The notes below the pieces were generated by a model, which saw nothing but the letters and a program-made list of their open reading frames with translations, did no database searches and was not told the DNA's origin. DNA of 49,467 bases, from NCBI GenBank assembly GCA_903911085.1, contig CAIWCC010000065.1:1-49467 (forward strand), in the 5' to 3' direction. The stretch is from an uncultured Bacteroidales bacterium. Lineage in GTDB: Bacteria > Bacteroidota > Bacteroidia > Bacteroidales > Paludibacteraceae. Shown here piece by piece: positions 19,283-26,575 of the stretch. How positions within the stretch are numbered: position 1 is the first letter of the stretch; the number at the start of each line of letters is the position of its first letter. The position numbers and the translations under genes were made by a program.

Positions 19283-19972
19283 ATGAATTGTACTACTATT
19301 TCGGCGGACATTATTTCATATACATCTCTGACAGACAATACAAAAAGGATGATTGAAACAAACATAAAACAATTGCTGTCTGATTTATCTGAGAAATATA
19401 GTCAACAAGGTTTTTACGGTCGTATGGTGCAAGGCGATTTTATCGAATGTGCCATGAATAGTCCAACTTATGGTTTACGAACCGCATTGTTATTGAAAAC
19501 TTATATTAAATCGTTAAAAATTGAAAACAAAAAAAAAAATGAAAACACCAGAATTAAATACTTCAAAGAACATGCGATTAGAATTGCAGTTGCTGTAGCT
19601 CCACTTTCCGTATTAAATAAAGAAGAAGGAATTATCGATGGTGAGGCTATCTATATGTCAGGCAGAGCAATAAAAGATATGACTACCTCCGACAAACAAA
19701 AAATTGTTATCAAAAACACGATGTACTTTTGTAATGAAGTTGAAGAATTACAAGAAAATTTTGAGACCATTTTTTCACTGCTTGACACAATAATTTCAAA
19801 ATGTTCAGGAAAACAAAGTGAAGTCTTGTACCTAAAACTCTTGGGAATGAATGAAAAAGAAATTAGCAAAAAATTACTAAGACTACAATCTACCATTAGT
19901 CAACATTCATCAGCAGCAGGGTGGAACGCCATTGAAAAATCTGTTAATTACTACGAAAAACACATAAGATAA
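19283..19972 (+). CDS. SatD-family regulator: cyclase-like domain plus C-terminal HTH
   Basis: 229 residues, soluble. Residues 1-135 look like a class III nucleotide-cyclase-fold domain: A-D-I-I-S-Y-T at 8-14 (D9 at the first metal-Asp position), G-D-F-I-E at 50-54 (D51 at the second), I-R-I-A-V-A-V-A-P near 99-107 and S-G-R-A-I at 126-130. Residues ~178-225 (V-L-Y-L-K-L-L-G-M-N-E-K-E-I-S-K-K-L) resemble a LuxR/sigma-4-type helix-turn-helix. This matches the SatD family; biochemistry of that family is poor, so cyclase activity is not claimed. It overlaps the DUF3307 gene by 1 bp (TAATG), so the two are coupled. Operators A and B lie just upstream. Its position inside a respiratory operon suggests insertion. 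Confidence 0.75.
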   Translation: MNCTTISADIISYTSLTDNTKRMIETNIKQLLSDLSEKYSQQGFYGRMVQGDFIECAMNSPTYGLRTALLLKTYIKSLKIENKKKNENTRIKYFKEHAIRIAVAVAPLSVLNKEEGIIDGEAIYMSGRAIKDMTTSDKQKIVIKNTMYFCNEVEELQENFETIFSLLDTIISKCSGKQSEVLYLKLLGMNEKEISKKLLRLQSTISQHSSAAGWNAIEKSVNYYEKHIR

Positions 19973-20673
19973 TGCTCTATCAATTAATCCTAATGCAGAT
20001 TTCGGCTCATTTAATGGCCGATTATATTTATCAACCGCAAGAATGGTGTAATAAAAAAAATCAGATAACTTTTTCAGGATATCATTTTTTACATGCATTT
20101 ATTGTTTTTATAACAGCCTATTTATTTTCATTAGATTTCAATTTTTGGTTTGGTGCATTAATTATTGGATTTTCACATTTACTAGTCGATTTAATCAAAA
20201 GTTACATGATCAGAAATAGTAATAAAAACTATTATTTTATGGATCAAGCAATTCACTTAGGAATTATAGTTATTATTTCATATTTATATTCTCGTTTAAG
20301 CGAAATTAATTTCTTATTAAATATAGATTTTAAAACCACTGCAATAATAGCAAGTTATATATTTTGTGCAAAACCAGCCAATATACTAATCAAAAACATA
20401 TTTAATTCATTTTCACTTAGTTATACACCAGACAATTCGACAGTTAACAACGATAAGGATTTACCAAATGCAGGTCAATTAATTGGCATTATGGAAAGAT
20501 TTCTTACTTTGTCATTAATTCTTGCTGGCCAATATGAAGCAGTCGGATTAATTATTGCTGCAAAATCGATTCTAAGATTTAACGATACACAAAAAAATGA
20601 ATACGTATTAGTTGGAACATTGCTTAGCTTTGGTATAGCTGTTATAGTTGCTATTTTAATTAATCAACTGTAG
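19972..20673 (+). CDS. DUF3307-family integral membrane protein
   Basis: 233 residues with about six hydrophobic segments. The N-terminus has the DUF3307 hallmark Q-I-S-A-H-L-M-A-D-Y-I-Y-Q (H13, D17, Q21). Further membrane-proximal pairs are H38/H41, H69-x3-D73 (G-F-S-H-L-L-V-D-L-I-K) and D91-x3-H95 (M-D-Q-A-I-H-L). The spacing recalls helix-borne metal sites, so a metal-dependent membrane enzyme or transporter is conceivable, but no function is established. The start overlaps the satD stop. Three operator copies begin 4 bp after the stop. SatD-family and DUF3307 genes are known to co-occur, which supports a functional pair. Confidence 0.75.
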   Translation: MLYQLILMQISAHLMADYIYQPQEWCNKKNQITFSGYHFLHAFIVFITAYLFSLDFNFWFGALIIGFSHLLVDLIKSYMIRNSNKNYYFMDQAIHLGIIVIISYLYSRLSEINFLLNIDFKTTAIIASYIFCAKPANILIKNIFNSFSLSYTPDNSTVNNDKDLPNAGQLIGIMERFLTLSLILAGQYEAVGLIIAAKSILRFNDTQKNEYVLVGTLLSFGIAVIVAILINQL

Positions 20674-20676
20674 TTA

Positions 20677-20758
20677 TTTATTAGCGAATTTACCGATAAA
20701 TGGTATTTATTAGCGAATTTACCGATAAATGGTATTTATTAGTGAAATTACCGATAAA
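20677..20758. promoter_or_regulatory. Operator triplet (copies C, D, E) downstream of the DUF3307 gene
   Basis: Three 24-bp copies at 20677-20700, 20706-20729 and 20735-20758, again at an exact 29-bp period with a 5-bp TGGTA/TGGTA-type linker. C and D are identical. A and E differ from them at one and two positions; B is the most divergent. All keep TTTATTAG at the left and CCGATAAA at the right. They may be operators for the downstream half operon, or boundary repeats of a mobile module. No strong promoter box lies inside them. The remainder of the gap to hyfE (20759-20897) holds no recognised feature. Confidence 0.7.
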
Positions 20759-20897
20759 TAATAAACTAATAACATAATAAAATCAAACTAGATTAGCATT
20801 TTGGATAGTTATTATTGATTTATTTTGAGCCTGAAGGTAACGGTAAAATATATTTAATTACCTTATTATGTCATTTGAAAACTTATAATTGTAGAAT

Positions 20898-20925
20898 CTT
20901 AATTCTTAATTCTTAATTCTTAATT
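20898..20925. repeat. Four tandem CTTAATT heptamers before hyfE
   Basis: Four exact 7-bp units end 4 bp before the hyfE ATG. Similar AT-rich motifs precede hyfC (18190-18228) and hyfG (around 23131 and 23360). Confidence 0.8.
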
Positions 20926-20929
20926 AATT

Positions 20930-21562
20930 ATGTTACACGTACTATTAATCATCTTTCTTATTTCGCTTTTTTATTTGTCCATTGCCAATCGGATGACCAC
21001 TTATATAAATGTGTTGGCATTGCAAGGCGTATTGCTCTTTTTTGTGGCATTTATGGAATTGAAAAGCATCAACACAGTCAATTTGATATTAATTTTACTT
21101 GAAACAGTTATTTTCAAGTCATTAGCTGTGCCATTATTTTTAAAATACATTTTAAAACGGAATCATATCACACGTGAAGCCGAACCTTTTTTGCCCAACT
21201 TTGTATCGCTGATAATTACTACCGTTATAGTTATTACCACCATAATACTTTCCAACACCATGGAAGAGGGCAAGTTAGATAAAATGTTTTTTGTGGTGGC
21301 GCTATCCACGCTTTTCACTGGACTTTATTTTATTGCCTCGCGCCGAAAAATCATTACCCACGTAATGGGATATTTGGTAATAGAAAATGGTGTTTTTGTG
21401 TTGTCGCTGGCAGTTGGAAACGAAATGCCAATGCTCGTAAACCTTGGAATTATGCTCGACATTTTTGCTAGTGTGCTGATACTTGGTATTTTTCTAAATA
21501 AAATTGGGGATGTATTTAAAGATATTGATGTTAGTCAGTTGACTAATTTGAAAGATTATTAA
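20930..21562 (+). CDS. hyfE: HyfE/NuoK-like membrane subunit
   Basis: 210 residues with about seven hydrophobic segments, the size of HyfE of hydrogenase-4, whose C-terminal half is the NuoK/MnhC-like part. It has an internal charged loop K-R-N-H-I-T-R-E-A-E-P-F-L-P and a helix with an acidic residue in L-V-I-E-N-G-V-F-V-L, equivalent to the functional Glu helices of NuoK. A further Asp lies in G-I-M-L-D-I-F-A. It belongs to the proton-translocating membrane arm. The start is the ATG 4 bp after the CTTAATT repeats. It is separated from hyfC by the SatD/DUF3307 insertion and from hyfF by 125 bp containing a GC-rich repeat remnant. Confidence 0.88.
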   Translation: MLHVLLIIFLISLFYLSIANRMTTYINVLALQGVLLFFVAFMELKSINTVNLILILLETVIFKSLAVPLFLKYILKRNHITREAEPFLPNFVSLIITTVIVITTIILSNTMEEGKLDKMFFVVALSTLFTGLYFIASRRKIITHVMGYLVIENGVFVLSLAVGNEMPMLVNLGIMLDIFASVLILGIFLNKIGDVFKDIDVSQLTNLKDY

Positions 21563-21566
21563 AGAA

Positions 21567-21585
21567 CCCCTAACCCATGAAGGGG
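21567..21585. repeat. Short GC-rich intergenic repeat remnant
   Basis: CCCCT and AGGGG arms surround a 9-bp loop in the hyfE-hyfF gap. The wording is similar to widespread Bacteroidota CCCCTAA/AAGGGG intergenic repeats. It may be a relic related to the element at 23.15-23.36 kb. Confidence 0.4.
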
Positions 21586-21687
21586 AACTATAATAAAAGA
21601 CATTAGAACAAAGAGAAAAGACAAGACCTAGTTTATCAACACTTTACCAAATTCAAAGTGCTGGTTATAATAAAAACAATTTAATTT

Positions 21688-23118
21688 ATGATAGTAACAT
21701 ATTTGATAATTTCAATTTTAATAGGAGCGACATTATTTTTCAACAAAAATAAAACACTCAATTACATATTAATATGTCTATTTCTGGTTGTGCAGTGCAT
21801 ATTCACAGCTTATGTATGTTGGCATTACAACGAAACATCTGCAAATTATTTCACCTTCGATTCGTTAGGCATTATTATGCTAGTAACAGCCACAATAATA
21901 TCGATACCAGCAGTTTTTCACAGCTATATTTACATCGAAGAAAGTGAGGAAATGACACCACATTCTCGAGGAACATATTTTGGTGCACTAACATTATTGA
22001 TAACCGCCGTAAGTGCCTCATATTTAGCAAACCACATTGCAGTCGTATGGATTTTCACAGAACTTACCACACTTAGTGCATCAGCTTTAATATATCATCA
22101 TCGCAATAAACTAGCTTTAGAAGGTACTTGGAAATACGTATTTATCTGTGCCATAAGCATTACTTTTGTATTTATTGGCATTTTATTTTTAAGTCTTTCG
22201 TTTGCAAATGCAGGTTCCGACGATTTATCCTATAAAAATTTATTAGCCAATAGTTCTCTATTAAATCTACCATGGTTGCGATTGGCATTTTTATTTATTT
22301 TCACTGGGTTTACTGCTAAATTAGGACTTTTCCCAATGTTTACGGCTGGTGTTGATGCCAAAGATAAAGCGCCTGGCCCAGCTGCGGCATTACTTTCGAG
22401 TATAGTAATGTGCATGGGATTTGTAGGAATTTTCCGTTTTTATGTAATTATTGCCAATACGCCTTTATTGCATTGGGCTAGTTTGGTAATAGGTATTGCT
22501 GCATTTCTATCATTATTTATTGCAGCCGTTTACATGATAAAAGTAAAAAACATCAAGCGAATGATGGCTTATTCGAGTGTGGAACACATGGGATTGGTAA
22601 TGCTTGGAATAGCAGCTGGGGGAATTGGTTATTATGCTGCCATTCTGCACATTGTATTGCATTCATTCATAAAAGCGAGCCTTTTCTTTCAATACAATCA
22701 ATTGTACAAAGTTTACAAAAACAAAAACATTTATCAATTGGGTAATTATTTCAAATACAATACCACTGGTGCAATGGTGGTGCTATTTGCATTTATTAGT
22801 GTAACAGCCATGCCACCTTCTGGAATGTTCGTCAGTGAATTTCTTATTTTTCGGTCGATGTTCGAAGCTAATCAGTTGATTTTATTAATAGTTGTACTAC
22901 TGTTACTTACATTTATAATATGGGCGTTTGCCAAAAACATTTTCCGAATTTTGTTTATTCCGGCAGTAAACTTCGATGAAAGTAAAGTGCCGCAAATTAG
23001 CCAATGGAGATCATTATCGCAGTTCGTTCTTATAGGTGGCGCAGCATATTTGGGATTAAATCCACCTTTGCTTTTTGTAGATTTGATTAATGAAAGTATT
23101 AAATTTTTACCACATTGA
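21688..23118 (+). CDS. hyfF: HyfF-like antiporter subunit (fourth antiporter-type protein)
   Basis: 476 residues and about 14 hydrophobic segments, NuoN/NuoL-type. The acidic helix reads V-W-I-F-T-E-L-T-T-L, and the Lys helix T-A-K-L-G-L-F-P-M-F. Where HyfF normally has H-T-W-L-P-D-A-H it reads F-T-A-G-V-D-A-K-D-K-A-P-G-P-A-A-A, a known style of the HyfF/Ehr branch but without the usual His and Trp. N-I-K-R-M-M-A-Y-S-S-V-E-H-M-G is intact. The C-terminal part is shorter than NuoL and lacks the long lateral helix. Position just before the large subunit is conserved in hydrogenase-4-like clusters. Confidence 0.88.
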   Translation: MIVTYLIISILIGATLFFNKNKTLNYILICLFLVVQCIFTAYVCWHYNETSANYFTFDSLGIIMLVTATIISIPAVFHSYIYIEESEEMTPHSRGTYFGALTLLITAVSASYLANHIAVVWIFTELTTLSASALIYHHRNKLALEGTWKYVFICAISITFVFIGILFLSLSFANAGSDDLSYKNLLANSSLLNLPWLRLAFLFIFTGFTAKLGLFPMFTAGVDAKDKAPGPAAALLSSIVMCMGFVGIFRFYVIIANTPLLHWASLVIGIAAFLSLFIAAVYMIKVKNIKRMMAYSSVEHMGLVMLGIAAGGIGYYAAILHIVLHSFIKASLFFQYNQLYKVYKNKNIYQLGNYFKYNTTGAMVVLFAFISVTAMPPSGMFVSEFLIFRSMFEANQLILLIVVLLLLTFIIWAFAKNIFRILFIPAVNFDESKVPQISQWRSLSQFVLIGGAAYLGLNPPLLFVDLINESIKFLPH

Positions 23119-23128
23119 CATTATAGTA

Positions 23129-23376
23129 TGAATTAAGAATTATGAATCAATATCGTTTAGTTTATACCTCTCCCCAGCCCTCTCCGAGGAGAGGGAACTA
23201 AATTACAACCGATTACATAATTTTTTACATAAAAAATTGGCTGAAAACATTAGTAATCCAAGTCCCTCTCCTCGGGAGAGGGTAATCGGCTTTGCCGCTT
23301 GGCTTGCCAAGAATTAGGGAGAGGTCGAGTAAAAAAACGTGCTTAACTAAACGACATTGAATTAAGAATTATGAAT
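23129..23376. mobile_element. Small inverted-repeat element (MITE-like) with 19-bp flanking direct repeats
   Basis: Identical 19-bp direct repeats lie at 23129-23147 and 23358-23376; the right copy contains the ATG of hyfG. Between them, outer inverted repeats TCGTTTAGTT (23153-23162) and AACTAAACGA (23345-23354) enclose ACCTCTCCC (23166-23174) and GGGAGAGGT (23317-23325). Inside these are GC-rich palindromes at 23178-23196 and 23263-23282 that also pair with each other. No protein is encoded. The element is much more GC-rich than its surroundings. The direct repeats could be a target-site duplication or a pre-existing repeated motif. Confidence 0.65.
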
Positions 23377-24870
23377 TATATTAGCTTAAAAAACAACCAA
23401 ACGATTCTTCTTGCAGATATTCCAGAAAGCAATTATGAATGGTTTTACGATATGAACACCGAATTTATTTTGGGTCATCCCGAAAGACACTGTGTAAATT
23501 ATTTTGGATATAAAGTAGGCAATAACGTCAAATTAATCTGCTGTATAGCAGATGATTTAACCCACGAAATTTTTGTTTCAACTTGTTTGGTTCATAAAGA
23601 TCATGCACTCGAATCGTTCAGCAACAAATTATTATGTTTTGAAAAATTTGAGCGCGAAATACACGAAAACTTTGGTATAAACTATACCGATCATCCTTGG
23701 TTAAAACCGTTGCGATATGCAAGCAACCGCGATGATCAATCGCAAACCATCGCCAATTATCCATTCTATACCATTGACAGTGAGGAGTTGCACGAAGTTG
23801 GTGTTGGTCCAATTCATGCCGGAATTATAGAACCCGGCCATTTTAGATTTATATGTAATGGAGAACAAATTTTACATCTCGAAATTCAACTCGGTTATCA
23901 ACATCGTGGTGTAGAACAGCTATTTATCGAAAAGAAAAAACTGTTACAACGTGCCACTTTGGCCGAAAGTATAGCGGGCGATACTGTAGTTGGTCACAGC
24001 GTAACTTTTACTCATATTTGGGAAAGCTTGTGCGGATATGAACCCTTACGAGAGATTGAATTTTCACGTACATTGGCACTAGAGCTGGAGCGAATGGCAA
24101 TTCACATTGGCGATTTGAGTGGCGCTTGTACCGACATTGCCTATCAATTAGGAAGTTCCGTTTTTGGACGACTACGGACACCGATTGTCAACTTTTTGCA
24201 AGAATGGGGAGGAAATAGGTTAGCAAAAGGACTCATTAGACCAGGGTGCAATCAATTCCCTTTTACACCTGCCCTTGCACAACGTCTGAATATTATTCTT
24301 GATATTTTCGAGCCTGAATTTAACGAAATGGCTGAAAAATTATTCACATTGCCAAGTGCATTATCACGTTTTGAGAGAACTGGATTAGTCTCTAATGCCG
24401 ATGCTCTAGCTATTGGTGCAGTAGGTATGGCAGCCCGAATGACTAACATCAAAAGAGATATTAGAAGTTCGCATCCGTTTAGTTTGTATTCCGAAGTTGA
24501 GCACGAACCAATAATAAAACGCCATGGCGACGTATATTCTCGGGTACAAATTAGAAGACGAGAAGTGGAGCAATCAATCAAATATATCCGCAAATTGATT
24601 GCAGATGTACCAGCCCTTACATCAATTCCGCCAATAAAGAATGAGCCAAGTCCAAACTCGTTTAGTATTTCATTGGTAGAAGGTTGGCGCGGTGAAATTT
24701 GCCATTGCGCTTTAACTGACAATAATGGTGACTTAATGATTTATAAAATCAAAGATCCATCGTTCCACAACTGGCTTGCATTGGCATTATCGGTGAGGAA
24801 CAACGAGATATCCGATTTCCCAATTTGTAATAAAAGCTTTAATTTATCGTATTCGGGGCACGATTTGTAA
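23371..24870 (+). CDS. hyfG: HyfG-like large subunit (fused NuoC + NuoD domains) lacking [NiFe] ligands
   Basis: 499 residues: an N-terminal 30-kDa/NuoC-like domain (~1-145) fused to a hydrogenase-large-subunit/NuoD-like domain. The latter shows V-G-P-I-H-A-G-I-I-E-P-G-H-F and L-G-Y-Q-H-R-G-V-E. At the proximal hydrogenase motif E-R-x-C-G-x-C-x3-H the protein reads E199-S-I-A202-G-D-T205-V-V-G-H209. At the C-terminal D-P-C-x-x-C it reads N-L-S493-Y-S-G496-H-D-L. All four nickel-iron cysteines are therefore replaced, and the protein ends exactly there. This places it with the energy-converting-hydrogenase-related (Ehr) proteins, with quinone- or carrier-linked chemistry unknown. The start lies within the right direct repeat of the upstream element. 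No hyfI/nuoB gene follows. Confidence 0.9.
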   Translation: MNYISLKNNQTILLADIPESNYEWFYDMNTEFILGHPERHCVNYFGYKVGNNVKLICCIADDLTHEIFVSTCLVHKDHALESFSNKLLCFEKFEREIHENFGINYTDHPWLKPLRYASNRDDQSQTIANYPFYTIDSEELHEVGVGPIHAGIIEPGHFRFICNGEQILHLEIQLGYQHRGVEQLFIEKKKLLQRATLAESIAGDTVVGHSVTFTHIWESLCGYEPLREIEFSRTLALELERMAIHIGDLSGACTDIAYQLGSSVFGRLRTPIVNFLQEWGGNRLAKGLIRPGCNQFPFTPALAQRLNIILDIFEPEFNEMAEKLFTLPSALSRFERTGLVSNADALAIGAVGMAARMTNIKRDIRSSHPFSLYSEVEHEPIIKRHGDVYSRVQIRRREVEQSIKYIRKLIADVPALTSIPPIKNEPSPNSFSISLVEGWRGEICHCALTDNNGDLMIYKIKDPSFHNWLALALSVRNNEISDFPICNKSFNLSYSGHDL

Positions 24871-24947
24871 AACAAGAAAACACAATTAATGGTATAATGG
24901 TCAAAAATGGTTGGTAAAAACTTCTGAAATCCTTATTGGAATTGGAT

Positions 24948-24991
24948 TATAGAAAAGTTTATTGAAATTCGTTTCATTAAACTTTTCTATA
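24948..24991. terminator. Strong terminator at the end of the Ehr-like operon
   Basis: A 14-bp perfect stem (24948-24961 with 24978-24991), a T-T mismatch and a 5-bp inner stem are capped by a TTCG tetraloop. Located between hyfG and aroE, which converge on it. The rest of 24871-25085 holds no gene. Confidence 0.8.
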
Positions 24992-25085
24992 AAGTTATTA
25001 TTAGGTTTTCTAAGCCATAAATGAATACCGGAAATGAAAAAATACCAACCATTTTTGGCATCATTACCCAATTAATCAACAATTA

Positions 25086-25823
25086 TTATTCGTTCCAAAT
25101 TTTCCAAGCCGCTTCAGCTTGTCCAATAAGCATTTCTTGTCCATTAAGACATTGCGCACCTTGCTCTTTTCCTTTTTTTAGAAACAAGGTTTCGGTGGGA
25201 TTATAAACCACGTCGTACAATAAATGTTTGTTGGAAATGAATTGATATTGAATGGCGGGACATTCATCCGATTTTGGGAAAGTCCCTACTGGTGACGCAT
25301 TGATAATTAGCAAATTATCACAAATCACATCTTCTGTAATTTCGTCGTACGTCAAAACACCCTGTTTCGCTGTGCGTGAAACAAATGTTACTTCTATTCC
25401 CAGTTTTTCAAGCACATAGTAAATGGCTTTTGAAGCACCGCCTGTACCCAAAATAAGTGCTTTTTGGTGATAAGAATGTAAGAATGGTTTTATGGAGTTT
25501 TCAAACCCAATGGCATCAGAGTTATAGCCCTTGAGTATTAATTTTTCATTAGAACGAATAAATTTCACCACATTTACTGCTCCAATTTGTGCTACTGTTT
25601 CATCCAATTCATCCAAGTACTTGATAATTTGCTCTTTGTAAGGTATCGTAACGTTTATTCCACAAAGTTCATCATTTGGGGTCAATGTCGAAAATTGTGA
25701 TACGTTTTCTATTGGATACAAATTATACGCTGCATTTATACCTTCACGTTCAAACTTTTCGGTGAAATACTTCTTTGAAAACGAGTGTCCAAGTGGAAAT
25801 CCTATTAACCCAAATTGTTTCAT
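25086..25823 (-). CDS. aroE: Shikimate dehydrogenase
   Basis: 245 residues. AroE reduces 3-dehydroshikimate to shikimate with NADPH in aromatic amino acid synthesis. The substrate-binding motif G-F-P-L-G-H-S-F-S-K lies at the N-terminus. N-V-T-I-P-Y-K-E-Q-I carries the catalytic Lys. G-T-G-G-A-S-K-A is the Rossmann nucleotide loop, and N-A-S-P-V-G-T-F-P and Q-A-E-A-A-W-K-I-W are also typical. The start overlaps the stop of the DedA-family gene by 4 bp (ATGA), so it is translationally coupled to it. Confidence 0.95.
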   Translation of the reverse strand: MKQFGLIGFPLGHSFSKKYFTEKFEREGINAAYNLYPIENVSQFSTLTPNDELCGINVTIPYKEQIIKYLDELDETVAQIGAVNVVKFIRSNEKLILKGYNSDAIGFENSIKPFLHSYHQKALILGTGGASKAIYYVLEKLGIEVTFVSRTAKQGVLTYDEITEDVICDNLLIINASPVGTFPKSDECPAIQYQFISNKHLLYDVVYNPTETLFLKKGKEQGAQCLNGQEMLIGQAEAAWKIWNE

Positions 25824-26542
25824 TGTTTCTTTTTACGAATGGATTTTAAAACTAGCCAAACAAGTAAAACAGCACCTATACCGATAAAAACAAACGATAA
25901 TTCGTGACTATATTTATTAATTAAATCACGATTTTCGCCAGCCAAATAGCCTAAAAGTGCAAGAACTATATTCCAAAGACCAGCACCAAGAGCGGTGTAA
26001 AACAAAAAACTTGGATAATTCATTTTAGCCAATCCAGCTGGAATTGATATTAAATGGCGCACAACTGGTATTAATCTACCAATGAAAGTAGATGTTTTGC
26101 CATGATCGTTGAAAAACTTTTCGGATTTCTTAATTTTTTCGCTACTGAGCATTAGCAATTTCCCAACTTTGCTATCGGCAAATTTATAAATCACAAAACG
26201 CCCTAACCACATGGACATGATGTAATTAAACGATGCACCAATCATAGCACCAATTGTTCCAAAAATAATAATCCAAAAAATACTCAAATCACTTTTTGGA
26301 TCCATAGCTATATAAACAGCTGGTGGTATAACCATTTCGGATGGAACAGGAAGTATTGAGCTTTCGCAAGCCATCAGAAATGTGATACTATAATAATTAG
26401 TATTTACTTTGTACCATTCTTCTACATGCTGAATAAATGAAAGTGTATCGGTAGAATTTGCAACAGCAGGCTCATTATTTGCAGCTTGCAATGAAATTGA
26501 AGAAAAAAACAAAAAAAGCGCAAAGAAAATTTTCTTGGACAT
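25820..26542 (-). CDS. DedA/VTT-domain membrane protein
   Basis: 240 residues. An N-terminal signal-like helix (M-S-K-K-I-F-F-A-L-F-L-F) is followed by a periplasmic stretch and the DedA/SNARE-associated (VTT) domain. Visible motifs are E-S-S-I-L-P-V-P-S-E, G-A-M-I-G-A-S-F-N-Y, F-N-D-H-G-K-T-S-T-F-I-G-R-L-I-P-V-V-R-H and P-A-G-L-A-K-M. The paired acidic residue and G-R-x-I-P-x-x-R motif are the DedA hallmarks. DedA proteins include lipid-carrier flippases such as those recycling undecaprenyl phosphate; the substrate here is not decidable. It lies 33 bp after the TPR gene and overlaps aroE by 4 bp. Confidence 0.9.
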   Translation of the reverse strand: MSKKIFFALFLFFSSISLQAANNEPAVANSTDTLSFIQHVEEWYKVNTNYYSITFLMACESSILPVPSEMVIPPAVYIAMDPKSDLSIFWIIIFGTIGAMIGASFNYIMSMWLGRFVIYKFADSKVGKLLMLSSEKIKKSEKFFNDHGKTSTFIGRLIPVVRHLISIPAGLAKMNYPSFLFYTALGAGLWNIVLALLGYLAGENRDLINKYSHELSFVFIGIGAVLLVWLVLKSIRKKKQ

Positions 26543-26575
26543 AAAACAGATTTAATAGGGTTAATTGCCTTAAAA

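Noticed and set aside
20677-20758. The 29-bp-spaced repeats as a CRISPR array
   Set aside because: The spacing between 24-bp units is a constant 5-bp linker with near-identical sequence, not unique spacers, and no cas genes are present.
12170-24870. Reading the operon as a true [NiFe] hydrogenase-4 or respiratory complex I
   Set aside because: The large subunit lacks all four NiFe cysteines, and the NuoB, NuoI, NuoE/F/G and NuoJ genes of complex I are not seen.
25021-25206. Small plus-strand frame at the aroE 3' end
   Set aside because: It is mostly antisense to aroE and follows the terminator without a promoter.
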